Source of the DNA: Shewanella sairae
GTDB lineage: Bacteria > Pseudomonadota > Gammaproteobacteria > Enterobacterales > Shewanellaceae
Direction of reading: 5' to 3'
DNA length: 45,943 nt
Assembly (NCBI RefSeq): GCF_023283535.1
Contig: NZ_JAKILT010000041.1
Coordinates: forward strand, 1-45,943
The notes under the pieces are model-generated. The model had not been told where the DNA came from. It ran no database searches and saw only the letters and a list, made by a program, of their open reading frames with translations. Position 1 is the first letter of the stretch. Each line of letters opens with the position of its first letter. This document shows, in pieces, positions 1 to 8,183 of the stretch. The translations under genes were made by a program, and so were the position numbers.

Positions 1-18
1 TTTTGATTTACGGGTCAT

Positions 19-561
19 TTGTTCACCTTGTGTTTAGATGGGGATTATACCCCTTACATCTTGGTGTCCAAATTCACTATGCCACTACACCCCGCAGATT
101 ATAAGCCGCCGCGTATTGATAAAAGAGCTGATGGTTTAAATGCGACTTACGATCTGCCACCTGAAGCGCTAGAGAAAATGGCGGCGCAATTTCAAACCAC
201 CGTAAAAGATGTGTTTAATAGCGAACAACCATTTGAGCTTGTTGATAAAGCTGGCGCCAATACACTAGTGATAGAAGCGGCAGTTACCGATATTCGTTTG
301 AGTGCGCCCATTGAGTCGAGTCGTCGTAGCTATAGCTCTATGGGGCGGACCTATACTGAAAACTCAGGTTCGATGATGTTATTAGCGGTGATTAAAGATG
401 GTGAAACCGGTGAGATCCTCGCAAAAGCTGCGGATAGAGGCCAAGGTTTTGATCAATGGAGTCAAAATACCCAAGTCTTTAATTGGGGAGACGTGAAAAC
501 CGTATATCGCCGCTGGGCCAATGATTTTAAAAATGCGCTGATGGCAGCGGGCGCGCAATAG
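19..561 (+). CDS. DUF3313-type lipoprotein, 5' part missing or shifted
   Basis: The 180 residues resemble the conserved core of DUF3313 putative lipoproteins: a segment like 'LVSKFTMPL', then 'ANTLVIEAAVTDIRL', a glycine/serine-rich strand, and an amphipathic C-terminal helix with 'RRWANDF'. No signal peptide or lipobox is present, because the frame is closed by a TGA at 4-6 right at the window edge. The reading begins at a TTG (19) or at the ATG at 79, and neither has a convincing ribosome binding site. Residues encoded from base 7 (FTGHL) look like the family's N-terminal 'F-S-G-F-L' motif, which suggests the coding sequence once continued upstream in another frame. It converges on mnmC and ends before a shared hairpin terminator. 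The family's function is unknown. The family call is from memory of the pattern and is moderately sure. Confidence 0.55.
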   Translation: MFTLCLDGDYTPYILVSKFTMPLHPADYKPPRIDKRADGLNATYDLPPEALEKMAAQFQTTVKDVFNSEQPFELVDKAGANTLVIEAAVTDIRLSAPIESSRRSYSSMGRTYTENSGSMMLLAVIKDGETGEILAKAADRGQGFDQWSQNTQVFNWGDVKTVYRRWANDFKNALMAAGAQ

Positions 562-617
562 CCTTGTTATGCATATAGTGTTGCCTATGACTCGCCCTAA
601 AAAAACAGCCTAAAACA

Positions 618-643
618 AAAGCGCCTAATCAAGGCGCTTTTTT
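618..643. terminator. Bidirectional rho-independent terminator
   Basis: Perfect 8-bp stem AAAGCGCC (618-625) / GGCGCTTT (633-640) with a 7-nt loop and a T run on the plus side and an A run on the other. It sits between the convergent DUF3313 gene and mnmC. Confidence 0.85.
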
Positions 644-677
644 GTTTTTGTCTTTATCTGCGTTATTTGGCAAACAC

Positions 678-2615
678 TTAACTATCAGTGTCTAACTCCA
701 ATGCTTTACCTTTTATGAGTTTACGTAGCCACATGCGGTTGGGGTTCAGTAAGGCAACAAAATCTAGGCTAATGGGTAAATTTTCAGCGCAAATTTGCGC
801 TGCCAGCGCCTCTGCGGCTAGCGGGCCTGAACTTAAGCCACGAGAACCTAATCCACCTAGCACATAAAGATCGTGATGAATTGGCGTTGCAGTGTTTTGC
901 CAAAACTTACGGCTCTCAGGTGTGAGTTGATGAGTCTGATAAAGCGCGAGTATCGCATCTATGTCAGGAGCTGGTCCCATCATAGGCGCGTGGTCGCGGG
1001 TCACCATTCGCACACCAACACGGGCGCTATGACCTGAAATATCAATATCTTCAACCCAGTCTTGCTCAAGGTAACTATGCTGAATTTTTTGCAGGTTTTC
1101 GACTTGCTCTGTTGGGCTGTAATCTAAATGCGGTGCATTTTTTACATAGCTTGCGCCTAGGCAATGCAGATTATTGTTGCTAGGCGTCATATAGCCATGA
1201 GCGCATAATACGGCGCTCAATTTAGACAGCTTTGCTCTTGCTGGTGCGTGGCTCACTTGGCCTCTAAAACCTGTGGCTTGCAAATGCTGGGTTTGGCTAA
1301 ATCGCGTTAACGATTTGCCGTTAGCCACAACCAGAGTATCAAAAGGGCCGTAAAGCTTTTGCTCACTGTGAAGATGCCAGCCATCGCTTTGTTTATCGAT
1401 AGCAACAATCTGTGTATTAAGCGTCAACATCACATCTGCAAGCGCTTGAGCTTGATTAAATGCCGCTTGAGTAAAGTCCTGCGGTGAAACCCAACCACCT
1501 AGAGGGTAAAAGATACCGCCGTCACTAATATTGACGCCGGCAATGTCGGACGCTCGTTTAGCATCAATGCTTTCAGCAATAAGCGGCTGCCAAGCATGAC
1601 CATTAATAATTTTTGCCACACGTTTACGGCTGCGTTCATCATGGCCTGTATGCACAACGCCACATAAATCAAAGTCGATTTTATGCCCTTGTGCCGCTAG
1701 GCTTTTAAGTCTTTGTAAGCTAAATAGATATGCTTGCTGAAAATACTGACTTAAGGGGTTGTTATCCGGTGTTAAAAGCGGATAAATGGCACCTTGCTTG
1801 TTACCGGACGCAGCTTGTGCTAATGCTGAGTCTTCGCAGAACAGGCTTACTTTTTGGCCGCGTTCTGCTAATGAAAGCGCTAAGCTGGCACTGGCAATAC
1901 CGCCGCCAATAATGGCAATATTTTGTGGGTTAACTCTGGCTGCAACAATTGGGAAGGGCGCTTGTCTTTGTTTGACTTGACTGCGAAGCGCTGCTCGCTC
2001 TTGCAAGGCGATGTCGTCGTTTTTAAGCTTAACGGTTGTAAGTTCGCTAGTATCAAATTCGCCAGTTTCAAGCCCCGATTCAGTATGAGTAACAAGAGTA
2101 AGCCCTGTTTGGATTGCTCTAGTTGAAATTTGTTGTAACGCGCTGCTTTGCCATACGCCATTAACATGAATTTGCGCATCTTGGTGACTGAACTTAGCCA
2201 TTTGCCAAAACAAATTGACATTTAATAGGCTTGGATCTAGCTCTTGATTTAGCAACCAAGCATCAATGAAACTGTCATCGACGATGGCGATTTGCTGAAG
2301 TTGCTCGCTAATTGCCCCAAGGTAAAAATCAATAATTAGCTGACCATTGTTGAGTATACGGCGCTGACATCCCTCAATAGCAATAAGCGGTAAAATACTC
2401 TCTTGTCCTGCAATCTGTTCAAAGCGCTGATTAGCAATCACAGATGTTAATGCATTATCGATGGGGCTGAAGATCTTGAGGGTGATTCTTTGGTTACCCT
2501 GTCGTTTTAGCAGTGCTTCAATGCTATTTAATTCGCCCAAACCCAGTTGTCCAATCACGATTGGCGTGGCTGATTTTGTATCAATAATTTGCTGAACAAT
2601 TTTACTTACTGTCAT
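678..2615 (-). CDS. mnmC: MnmC-like tRNA wobble-uridine modification protein with decayed methyltransferase domain
   Basis: MnmC matures the wobble uridine of certain tRNAs to mnm5(s2)U. Its C-terminal FAD domain removes the carboxymethyl group and its N-terminal domain methylates the product with SAM. Here the FAD half is intact: the dinucleotide-binding motif 'IAIIGGGIASA' lies at about 233-243, followed by ASGN-QGA-YPLL, the GG-W segment, ATGFRGQ, GASY, TRDH-PM-G, GGLGSRGL and the terminal LNPNR-W-RKL-KGKA. The first 220 residues still align with the methyltransferase domain but are degraded. The N-terminal segment before motif I is shorter, motif I reads 'IGQLGLGELN' (19-29) instead of GE-GFGTGLNF, and the DGFAP-K-P-MW catalytic stretch after DAW (118-120) is replaced by LNQELDPSLL. 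It is divergent from fabB. The oxidoreductase function is likely and the methyltransferase activity doubtful. Confidence 0.88.
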   Translation of the reverse strand: MTVSKIVQQIIDTKSATPIVIGQLGLGELNSIEALLKRQGNQRITLKIFSPIDNALTSVIANQRFEQIAGQESILPLIAIEGCQRRILNNGQLIIDFYLGAISEQLQQIAIVDDSFIDAWLLNQELDPSLLNVNLFWQMAKFSHQDAQIHVNGVWQSSALQQISTRAIQTGLTLVTHTESGLETGEFDTSELTTVKLKNDDIALQERAALRSQVKQRQAPFPIVAARVNPQNIAIIGGGIASASLALSLAERGQKVSLFCEDSALAQAASGNKQGAIYPLLTPDNNPLSQYFQQAYLFSLQRLKSLAAQGHKIDFDLCGVVHTGHDERSRKRVAKIINGHAWQPLIAESIDAKRASDIAGVNISDGGIFYPLGGWVSPQDFTQAAFNQAQALADVMLTLNTQIVAIDKQSDGWHLHSEQKLYGPFDTLVVANGKSLTRFSQTQHLQATGFRGQVSHAPARAKLSKLSAVLCAHGYMTPSNNNLHCLGASYVKNAPHLDYSPTEQVENLQKIQHSYLEQDWVEDIDISGHSARVGVRMVTRDHAPMMGPAPDIDAILALYQTHQLTPESRKFWQNTATPIHHDLYVLGGLGSRGLSSGPLAAEALAAQICAENLPISLDFVALLNPNRMWLRKLIKGKALELDTDS

Positions 2616-2639
2616 GGTTCCGTCTTTAATGTTAAATTA

Positions 2640-2659
2640 AACGCTCACAAATATGCGTT
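2640..2659. promoter_or_regulatory. Inverted repeat in the mnmC-fabB intergenic region
   Basis: AACGC and GCGTT arms separated by 10 bp lie in the divergent promoter region. Further downstream, GCTGACCACTT (2766-2776, minus-strand core TGGTC) and TTGGTCCAGC (about 2799-2808) carry TGGTC cores like FadR half-sites. fabB is under FadR/FabR control in E. coli, so these are candidates for fatty-acid regulators, but no match is complete. Confidence 0.3.
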
Positions 2660-2845
2660 ACAATCGCTTTTACTTGCCGAAAGTGTACCTTTTTATGGGC
2701 TGATTTTGGCAAAGATTATACGTAAGGTCTCATAATAGACATTATTTTTGTGTTCCTTATGGAAAGCTGACCACTTATATGGATGAAAAGCGATACCATT
2801 GGTCCAGCAAAATTGGTACTAGATGTACAAAATGGAAAGTTAATA

Positions 2846-4057
2846 ATGAAAAGAGTCGTGATCACCGGACTTGGCGTTGTTTCAAGTATCGGTAACAACA
2901 AGCAAGAAGTCACTGAATCATTAAAAGCGGGTCGTAGTGGTATTACCCATTCTGATCAGTTTGAAGAAATGAAGCTGCGTAGTCATGTTTGGGGCGACAT
3001 TAAGATTGACCCATCAGAATATATTGACCGTAAAGCACTGCGCTTTATGGGTAACGCAGCAGCGTATGCACATATCGCTATGCAAGAAGCGATTAAAGAC
3101 GCTGATTTAACTGAAGAGCAGTATTCAGACCCACGTGTCGGTATTATCGTAGGCACGGGCGGCGCATCTTCAGCAAATCAGGTTCAAGCTGCAGACACAT
3201 TACGTGAAAAAGGCGTTAAGCGCGTTGGACCGTATATTGTGCCGCGTATTATGTCGAGCACAGCGAGTGCATGTTTGGCAACGCCATTTAAAATTAAAGG
3301 CATGAACTACTCAATCAGTTCAGCTTGTGCAACCAGTGCACATTGTATTGGCCACGCTGTTGAACTTATCCAAATGGGTAAGCAAGATATGGTGTTTGCT
3401 GGTGGTTCTGAAGAAGTAGATTGGACGCTAACCATGGGCTTTGATGCTATGGGCGCACTATCGACTAAGTATAATGACGAGCCAACGAAAGCATCACGTA
3501 CTTATGATGCAGACCGCGATGGTTTTGTTATCTCTGGCGGCGGCGGTATCGTTGTTGTTGAAGAACTAGAGCACGCTTTAGCCCGCGGCGCAAAAATTTA
3601 CGCTGAAGTTATTGGTTATGGCGCGTCATCAGACGGTTATGACATGGTTGCCCCATCAGGCGAAGGCGCTGTTCGTTGTATGCAGATGGCACTTGCTGAT
3701 GTTGATACACCAATTGATTATATCAATACTCACGGTACATCAACGCCAGTGGGTGACATGCGTGAGCTTGAAGCTCTGCGTGAAACCTTTGGTGATAATC
3801 TGCCAGCAATCGCATCGACTAAGTCTTTAACGGGTCACGCGTTAGGTGCGGCAGGTGCTCATGAAGCGATTTACAGCTTGATTATGATGGAAAGTAGCTT
3901 CATTGCACCAAGCATCAACATCGATACGCTTGATGAAAAAGCTGAAGGTATGCCGATTGTGACTGAAATGACCGAAAAAGAGCTAAACACTGTTATGAGT
4001 AACAGCTTTGGCTTTGGTGGCACAAACGCTACTTTGGTTATGCGCAAGTACAAATAA
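2846..4057 (+). CDS. fabB: 3-oxoacyl-[acyl-carrier-protein] synthase I
   Basis: FabB is the cytosolic condensing enzyme (KAS I) of type II fatty acid synthesis and is needed for unsaturated fatty acids. The protein of 403 residues aligns end to end with the 406-residue E. coli enzyme. The catalytic triad is visible: Cys161 in '[10 protein letters not shown]', His296 in '[11 protein letters not shown]' and His331 in '[10 protein letters not shown]'. The C-terminal '[11 protein letters not shown]' loop is also present. An upstream in-frame ATG at 2783 would add 21 residues not found in the family. I chose 2846 because homologues begin MKR-VITGLG and a GGAAAG ribosome binding site ends 7 bases before it. 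It is a single-gene unit with its own terminator, divergent from mnmC. Identification is very sure. Confidence 0.97.
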   Translation: MKRVVITGLGVVSSIGNNKQEVTESLKAGRSGITHSDQFEEMKLRSHVWGDIKIDPSEYIDRKALRFMGNAAAYAHIAMQEAIKDADLTEEQYSDPRVGIIVGTGGASSANQVQAADTLREKGVKRVGPYIVPRIMSSTASACLATPFKIKGMNYSISSACATSAHCIGHAVELIQMGKQDMVFAGGSEEVDWTLTMGFDAMGALSTKYNDEPTKASRTYDADRDGFVISGGGGIVVVEELEHALARGAKIYAEVIGYGASSDGYDMVAPSGEGAVRCMQMALADVDTPIDYINTHGTSTPVGDMRELEALRETFGDNLPAIASTKSLTGHALGAAGAHEAIYSLIMMESSFIAPSINIDTLDEKAEGMPIVTEMTEKELNTVMSNSFGFGGTNATLVMRKYK

Positions 4058-4095
4058 GCTGAACTTATTTTAGGATAAGACACGCTATAAACGTT

Positions 4096-4130
4096 AAAAG
4101 CCTAGATTATTTATCTAGGCTTTTTTGTAT
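4096..4130 (+). terminator. Rho-independent terminator of fabB
   Basis: Perfect 12-bp stem AAAAGCCTAGAT (4096-4107) / ATCTAGGCTTTT (4113-4124) with a 5-nt loop and a T6 tail, 38 bases after the fabB stop. Confidence 0.92.
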
Positions 4131-4180
4131 CTCGATTTTGCAACTTAAGTGCCAGCGATACCTCAAGGTAACTTAGCCCA

Positions 4181-5131
4181 TTATGCTGATTGATGATTCC
4201 AAGGCTGTGGGTTCAGTCTTTGTTTTAGCAACTGAATAAATCCGGAGATCCTTGCTGAGCGTTCTTTTTCCGGGCTACTTAACAGTGCGACGATATTGGC
4301 GTTGGGCAAGCTATAGTCAGGAAGCAAGCGCACGAGTTCACCGCTGTTGATTTGTGGCTGCACATCCCATTCAGAGCGCATAATAATACCCAGTCCAGTA
4401 ATCGCCCAGTCTTTAATTACTCGTCCCTCATTACTTGCCAGTGTCGGGGTTATCCTTACCACCTCAATGGTGTCACTGTTTGGCTTATTTTGCGCTCCTT
4501 TACTTGCTGCTTGCTTGCTAAAAGACCATAAGTTCACATCTTCATTGTTCTCTTTTAATGCAATACAAGTATGTTGTAGCAGGTCATTTGGTGCTTTTGG
4601 GGTACCTTTTTGTTGTAAGTAACTTGGCGCAGCACAAACAAACCTTTGATTTGGCGCTAAGGTGATCATTTTTAATGAAGAGTCATTAAGCGCGCCAATG
4701 TAGATAATGATGTCCCATTTATGGTGACTTGACCAATTAGGGTTATCAGACAGCTCCAATTCAATATCCAGTTGCGGGTGCTCAATTTTGTACTCGCCAA
4801 GCAGTGGCGCAATATAATCATTACCAAACCCCAGCGGGGCTAATACTCTGAGTTTACCGCATACGTGCTCTTTTAATTCATCAAGCTGTTCTTGCAATTC
4901 ATCTAGGCCACGTAAAATGCTAATACCTTTATCGAGCAAAAGTTGACCTTCTTCTGTCAAGCTAACCACTCTAGAAGGGCGCTGGATCAATTTTACCGAT
5001 AGTTTATTTTCGATATGTTGCAGGCGTAATGTGACTGAAGGCGGGGTAATATTCAGCGTTCTAGCTGCGTCTGCAAGGGTTTTATGGCTCGCTATTGTTG
5101 TAATGAACCGCAGATCTTCGGTGGTGATCAT
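4181..5131 (-). CDS. LysR-family transcriptional regulator, divergent from the PLP/imine cassette
   Basis: The 316-residue protein has the LysR layout. An N-terminal winged helix-turn-helix (about 1-65: 'DLRFITTIASHKTLADAARTL', 'PPSVTLRLQHIE', then 'VSLTEEGQLLLDKG') is followed by a type-2 periplasmic-binding-like effector domain from about residue 90. The helix-turn-helix is slightly unusual, with 'NITPPSVTLRLQ' where S-A-S/-A-VS-I- is common. It is divergent from the downstream dehydratase/imine reductase pair with 139 bases between start codons, the classic arrangement for a LysR activator of its neighbours. By inference it senses the substrate or product of that pair, possibly a D-amino acid or 3-hydroxy amino acid. 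The effector is unknown. Confidence 0.88.
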   Translation of the reverse strand: MITTEDLRFITTIASHKTLADAARTLNITPPSVTLRLQHIENKLSVKLIQRPSRVVSLTEEGQLLLDKGISILRGLDELQEQLDELKEHVCGKLRVLAPLGFGNDYIAPLLGEYKIEHPQLDIELELSDNPNWSSHHKWDIIIYIGALNDSSLKMITLAPNQRFVCAAPSYLQQKGTPKAPNDLLQHTCIALKENNEDVNLWSFSKQAASKGAQNKPNSDTIEVVRITPTLASNEGRVIKDWAITGLGIIMRSEWDVQPQINSGELVRLLPDYSLPNANIVALLSSPEKERSARISGFIQLLKQRLNPQPWNHQSA

Positions 5132-5270
5132 TTGGTTTAAACCTAATCTATGCCTTAATAAGTGTTAATGTAAAACAAAACTAAGCTGTTGGATACTGTC
5201 GCTCAAATTGATTTGTAGCGCTGTGCTGCAAAAGCGTAAATAACCTTTTTATTAGCGTCGGATTTTAAGC

Positions 5271-6437
5271 ATGTCATTCAGTGAATACTTACCTACTCAG
5301 TTACAGATTCAATATCAACGTTTAGATACCCCATTTTTAATGGTCGATAAGCCGATCATGTTGCACAACTTATCCCGATTGCGTGATCAGATTGAAGTAT
5401 TGGGAGCTCAATTACGACCGCACTTTAAAACGGTTAGAGCATTAGAGGCGATGGCCCATTTGCTGCCTAGTAAAGATGCGCCGATCACCGTTTCCACGGT
5501 AAAAGAAGCAGAAGCGCTGGTCGATGCGGGTTACCTCAATATTGTATATGCTGTGGGGATCTCTGAGGGCAAACTGCCAAGAATTGCAGCACTTAACGCC
5601 AAAGGTGCGCAAGTAAGGGTATTGTTAGATACCGTCGAACAGGCTGAGTTTATGAGCCTGTATAGTTCAGAGCATCAGTGCACTATCGCCGCATTAATTG
5701 AGGTTGATTGTGACGGGCACCGCGGAGGAATCGAGCCTGATGACCCGCAATTAATAGCTATCGCGAGTATATTGCATCGAGGCGCGGCGCGCTTTGACGG
5801 AGTATTGGCCCATGCTGGTGAATCCTACCTCTGTTTTGACCCGGTTGCTTTAGCAAAAGCGGCGCAAAATGAGGTCGCTATGACAGTGAAGGCGGCGACT
5901 TTGCTTAGAGCGGCTGAGATCCCTTGTGAAATCGTTAGTATTGGCTCGACACCGACAGCTCATAGTTACCAAGATTTGACAGGCATCACTGAAGTGAGAG
6001 CCGGGGTTTACGGTTTCTTCGATTTAGTCATGGCGGGGATTGGCGTTTGCCAACTTGATGATATTGCAGCGAGCGTTGTGGCAACCGTGATTGGCCATAA
6101 TAAACAAAAAGGTTGGTTATTCATTGATGCAGGCTGGATGGCGTTATCTGGAGATCGTGGTACTGCTGGGCAACCTAAAGATTGTGGCTATGGTTTAGTG
6201 ACTAAATCAACTGGTGAGTTACTTGAGGGAATGCAAGTTATTGGAGTTAATCAGGAGCACGGTATTATCGCGGCAGTTGAAGACGAGCTGCTTGATTTTA
6301 GCCAGTTTCCGGTAGGCAGTCGCCTGCATATCTTGCCAAATCATGCTTGCGCCACAGCGTCGATGCATCAGCACTACCATGTGTTTGATACACAAGATGA
6401 GACCTATGAGATCTGGAACCGAATTCAAGGCTGGTAA
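5271..6437 (+). CDS. Fold-type III PLP enzyme, D-serine / D-threo-3-hydroxyaspartate dehydratase-like
   Basis: The 388-residue protein belongs to the alanine-racemase-N-fold family holding D-threonine aldolases, eukaryote-type D-serine dehydratases and D-threo-3-hydroxyaspartate dehydratase. Visible marks are 'LDTPFLMVD' at the N-terminus, the PLP lysine Lys53 in 'RPHFKT', 'TVKEAEAL', 'HAGESY', the phosphate-binding 'SIGSTPTA', 'EVRAGVYGFFDL', 'IDAGWMALS-DRG' and a C-terminal metal site His358-x-Cys360 in 'PNHACATA'. A His-x-Cys pair is the zinc site of the dehydratases, whereas D-threonine aldolases carry His-x-Asp, so a dehydratase is favoured. Products of such reactions are imines that hydrolyse to 2-oxo acids plus ammonia. 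It is followed after one base by an imine-reductase-family gene, which implies a shared pathway. The substrate is not certain. Confidence 0.8.
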   Translation: MSFSEYLPTQLQIQYQRLDTPFLMVDKPIMLHNLSRLRDQIEVLGAQLRPHFKTVRALEAMAHLLPSKDAPITVSTVKEAEALVDAGYLNIVYAVGISEGKLPRIAALNAKGAQVRVLLDTVEQAEFMSLYSSEHQCTIAALIEVDCDGHRGGIEPDDPQLIAIASILHRGAARFDGVLAHAGESYLCFDPVALAKAAQNEVAMTVKAATLLRAAEIPCEIVSIGSTPTAHSYQDLTGITEVRAGVYGFFDLVMAGIGVCQLDDIAASVVATVIGHNKQKGWLFIDAGWMALSGDRGTAGQPKDCGYGLVTKSTGELLEGMQVIGVNQEHGIIAAVEDELLDFSQFPVGSRLHILPNHACATASMHQHYHVFDTQDETYEIWNRIQGW

Positions 6438-6438
6438 T

Positions 6439-7359
6439 ATGCAATATTTAAATGAAGCGACAACCGCCAAGCTTATCAGCCATCAACTGGCTTATACCGC
6501 AGTAAAGGAAGCATTTATTGCCGCAACAACCGATGAAGCAACGCTGTTTCCTGTGGTTAATGCTGCGGGGCCACAAACAGACTCGATGTTTTCAATGAAG
6601 TCGGCTTCAACTGCGACATTGGTGGGGTGGAAGACCGGAAGCTATTGGCCGGGGAATCAGGCCAAGAACATACCGTGCCATGGAACGAATGTGTTTTTAT
6701 TAAGCCCTGAAACCGGTGAGCTAGTCGCTGTGGTGGCTGCAACACAAGTTAATGCCTATCGCACTGCGGCAGCGGATGCAGTAGCGGTGGATTATTTAGC
6801 TCGTAAAGATGCTAGTGTATTAACGGTATTTGGCAGTGGGCACCAAGCAGAATACGAAGTTTTGGCAATCGCCGAAGTACGCGATATTACAAAGGTGATT
6901 GTGGTTGGCAGAGATAGCCATCGCTGCGAAGCCTTTATTAAGCGCTTGCTTGATAAAGGCTTGCAAGCAGAGTGCACCGTTGGCAATGCTCAATACGGCT
7001 GTGAGCAAGCAGATATTATTGTGACCGCCACCACAGCGACTGCGCCGCTATTTGAAGCTTGCTGGGTTAAAGCGGGGACTCATATCTCGGCGATGGGCGC
7101 AGATAAAGTGGGTAAGCAGGAGTTACCTGTAGACTTGTATCAAGAGGCAAACTTATTTTGTGATTATGGTGCACAGTCTGTCGTTATTGGAGAGTTTCAG
7201 CATGCAGACAATCCACAAGTGACAGAGATAGGCAAGGTTATAACTGGCGCATCAGCAGGGCGGATTGATAATACTGCGATTACCATTTTTGACAGCTCAG
7301 GCATTGCCATTCAAGATCTGTTTGTTGCCGCTAAACTGTTAGAAATGTCTGCTTGTTAA
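6439..7359 (+). CDS. Ornithine cyclodeaminase / mu-crystallin family imine reductase-like protein
   Basis: The 306-residue protein has the family's substrate half ('SMKSAS', 'GVN-FLLSPETGELVA'-like segment, 'ATQVNAYRTAAADAVA' with the conserved Arg108) and an NAD(P)-binding motif 'FGSGHQAEYE' at 131-140, then 'VVGRD' and 'ADIIVTATTATAP'. Members include ornithine cyclodeaminase, L-alanine dehydrogenase, ketimine reductases and iminosuccinate reductase. The start at 6439 lies one base after the upstream stop, so the two are almost surely translated together. A longer frame from 6343 would overlap the upstream gene by about 95 bases and lacks homology. In context the likeliest role is reduction or interconversion of an imino or amino acid made by the upstream dehydratase. 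This is inference. Confidence 0.8.
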   Translation: MQYLNEATTAKLISHQLAYTAVKEAFIAATTDEATLFPVVNAAGPQTDSMFSMKSASTATLVGWKTGSYWPGNQAKNIPCHGTNVFLLSPETGELVAVVAATQVNAYRTAAADAVAVDYLARKDASVLTVFGSGHQAEYEVLAIAEVRDITKVIVVGRDSHRCEAFIKRLLDKGLQAECTVGNAQYGCEQADIIVTATTATAPLFEACWVKAGTHISAMGADKVGKQELPVDLYQEANLFCDYGAQSVVIGEFQHADNPQVTEIGKVITGASAGRIDNTAITIFDSSGIAIQDLFVAAKLLEMSAC

Positions 7360-7453
7360 CTGAATCCAAGCTAATTTAGGCTAGGCGAGTCGTTTTCGAT
7401 ATGTTTTAAACTGCTCGCTTTTATGACTATTGAACCTAACTATGAGGCACCGC

Positions 7454-7470
7454 TAAGCTTTATAAGCTTA
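7454..7470. terminator. Weak hairpin between convergent genes
   Basis: TAAGCTT (7454-7460) / AAGCTTA (7464-7470) with a 3-nt loop follows the imine reductase-like gene and precedes the end of the next minus-strand gene. The T run is poor, so termination is only possible. Confidence 0.35.
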
Positions 7471-7498
7471 TCTTTGATTGCTTGTGTATTAGCACAAG

Positions 7499-7969
7499 TT
7501 ATTCGGAATACTTTCTAATCACTGAAACTTTGCCATTTTCCATTTCGAGCACTTCCATAGTGTCAAACTGTTGATTGATGATTTGACCTGTTTGCGGGTG
7601 CTTGCCGCTACTTGATGTAGCGTATGTTATTACTATGACATTATGCCCTATAGTGACTTCCTTTAGCTGTGCAAAATAACGAGTGTGGGAGCCGAGGTAA
7701 TATGACATTCCTTCGCGAAATTGTGCTTTGCCATTGGGGTTTCGGGTATCATCATTATCATAGGGTAAATGTTGATGCCCAATATCGTCAGCTAAGAATG
7801 TTAGGTAATGCTCTAAATCTTGTTCTGTTGCATCAGGTGACTGAGATGCTGTCCATGCGGCAAAGTATGATGCAGCGTAATCATCTAGGTTAACATCTAG
7901 GTTAACTTCTTTTGCACTTGCTAATCCTATCAGAGTAAAACTACAGAGAAAAATAATTGCTTTTATCAC
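7499..7969 (-). CDS. Secreted NTF2-like (SnoaL-type) protein
   Basis: The 156-residue protein starts with a signal peptide ('VIKAIIFLCSFTLIGLASA', cleavage before KEV) and continues as a small alpha+beta domain with the NTF2-like pattern. That pattern is 'YAASYFAAWTASQSPD...YLTFLADDIGHQHLPY', 'KAQFREGMSYYLGS', then strands with 'VTIGHNVIVITYATSS' and 'FDTMEVLEMENGKVSVIRKYSE'. The start is GTG at 7969, chosen because AAGGAG lies six bases upstream and the signal peptide then begins at once. An ATG at 7999 would add ten residues before the signal sequence and lacks such a site. The fold is used by ketosteroid isomerases, polyketide cyclases and many binding proteins, so no reaction can be named. 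The periplasmic location is fairly sure. Confidence 0.72.
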   Translation of the reverse strand: MIKAIIFLCSFTLIGLASAKEVNLDVNLDDYAASYFAAWTASQSPDATEQDLEHYLTFLADDIGHQHLPYDNDDTRNPNGKAQFREGMSYYLGSHTRYFAQLKEVTIGHNVIVITYATSSSGKHPQTGQIINQQFDTMEVLEMENGKVSVIRKYSE

Positions 7970-8183
7970 TTTAAGCTCCTTGCTGGTATTACTTGGCATA
8001 ATGCCGATTTGTTGTGAAAGCGCGGGTACCTCTGTAACAAGTTAACATTGCGTACATTGTTGGACAACAGGGCTGATTTTGTGTTGTTAACGCTTTATAT
8101 TGCTAATCCTTTGTTTTTAATGATTAGTACATCTTGCTAGAATGTAACTCCTACGTATTTTTGCACACTTTTTGGGAATCATG

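Noticed and set aside
2783..2845. N-terminal extension of FabB from ATG 2783
   Set aside because: Homologues begin at MKR-VITGLG, and the ribosome binding site suits ATG 2846.
5271..6437. D-threonine aldolase as the product name
   Set aside because: The metal site reads His-x-Cys rather than the His-x-Asp of D-threonine aldolases, so a dehydratase is preferred.
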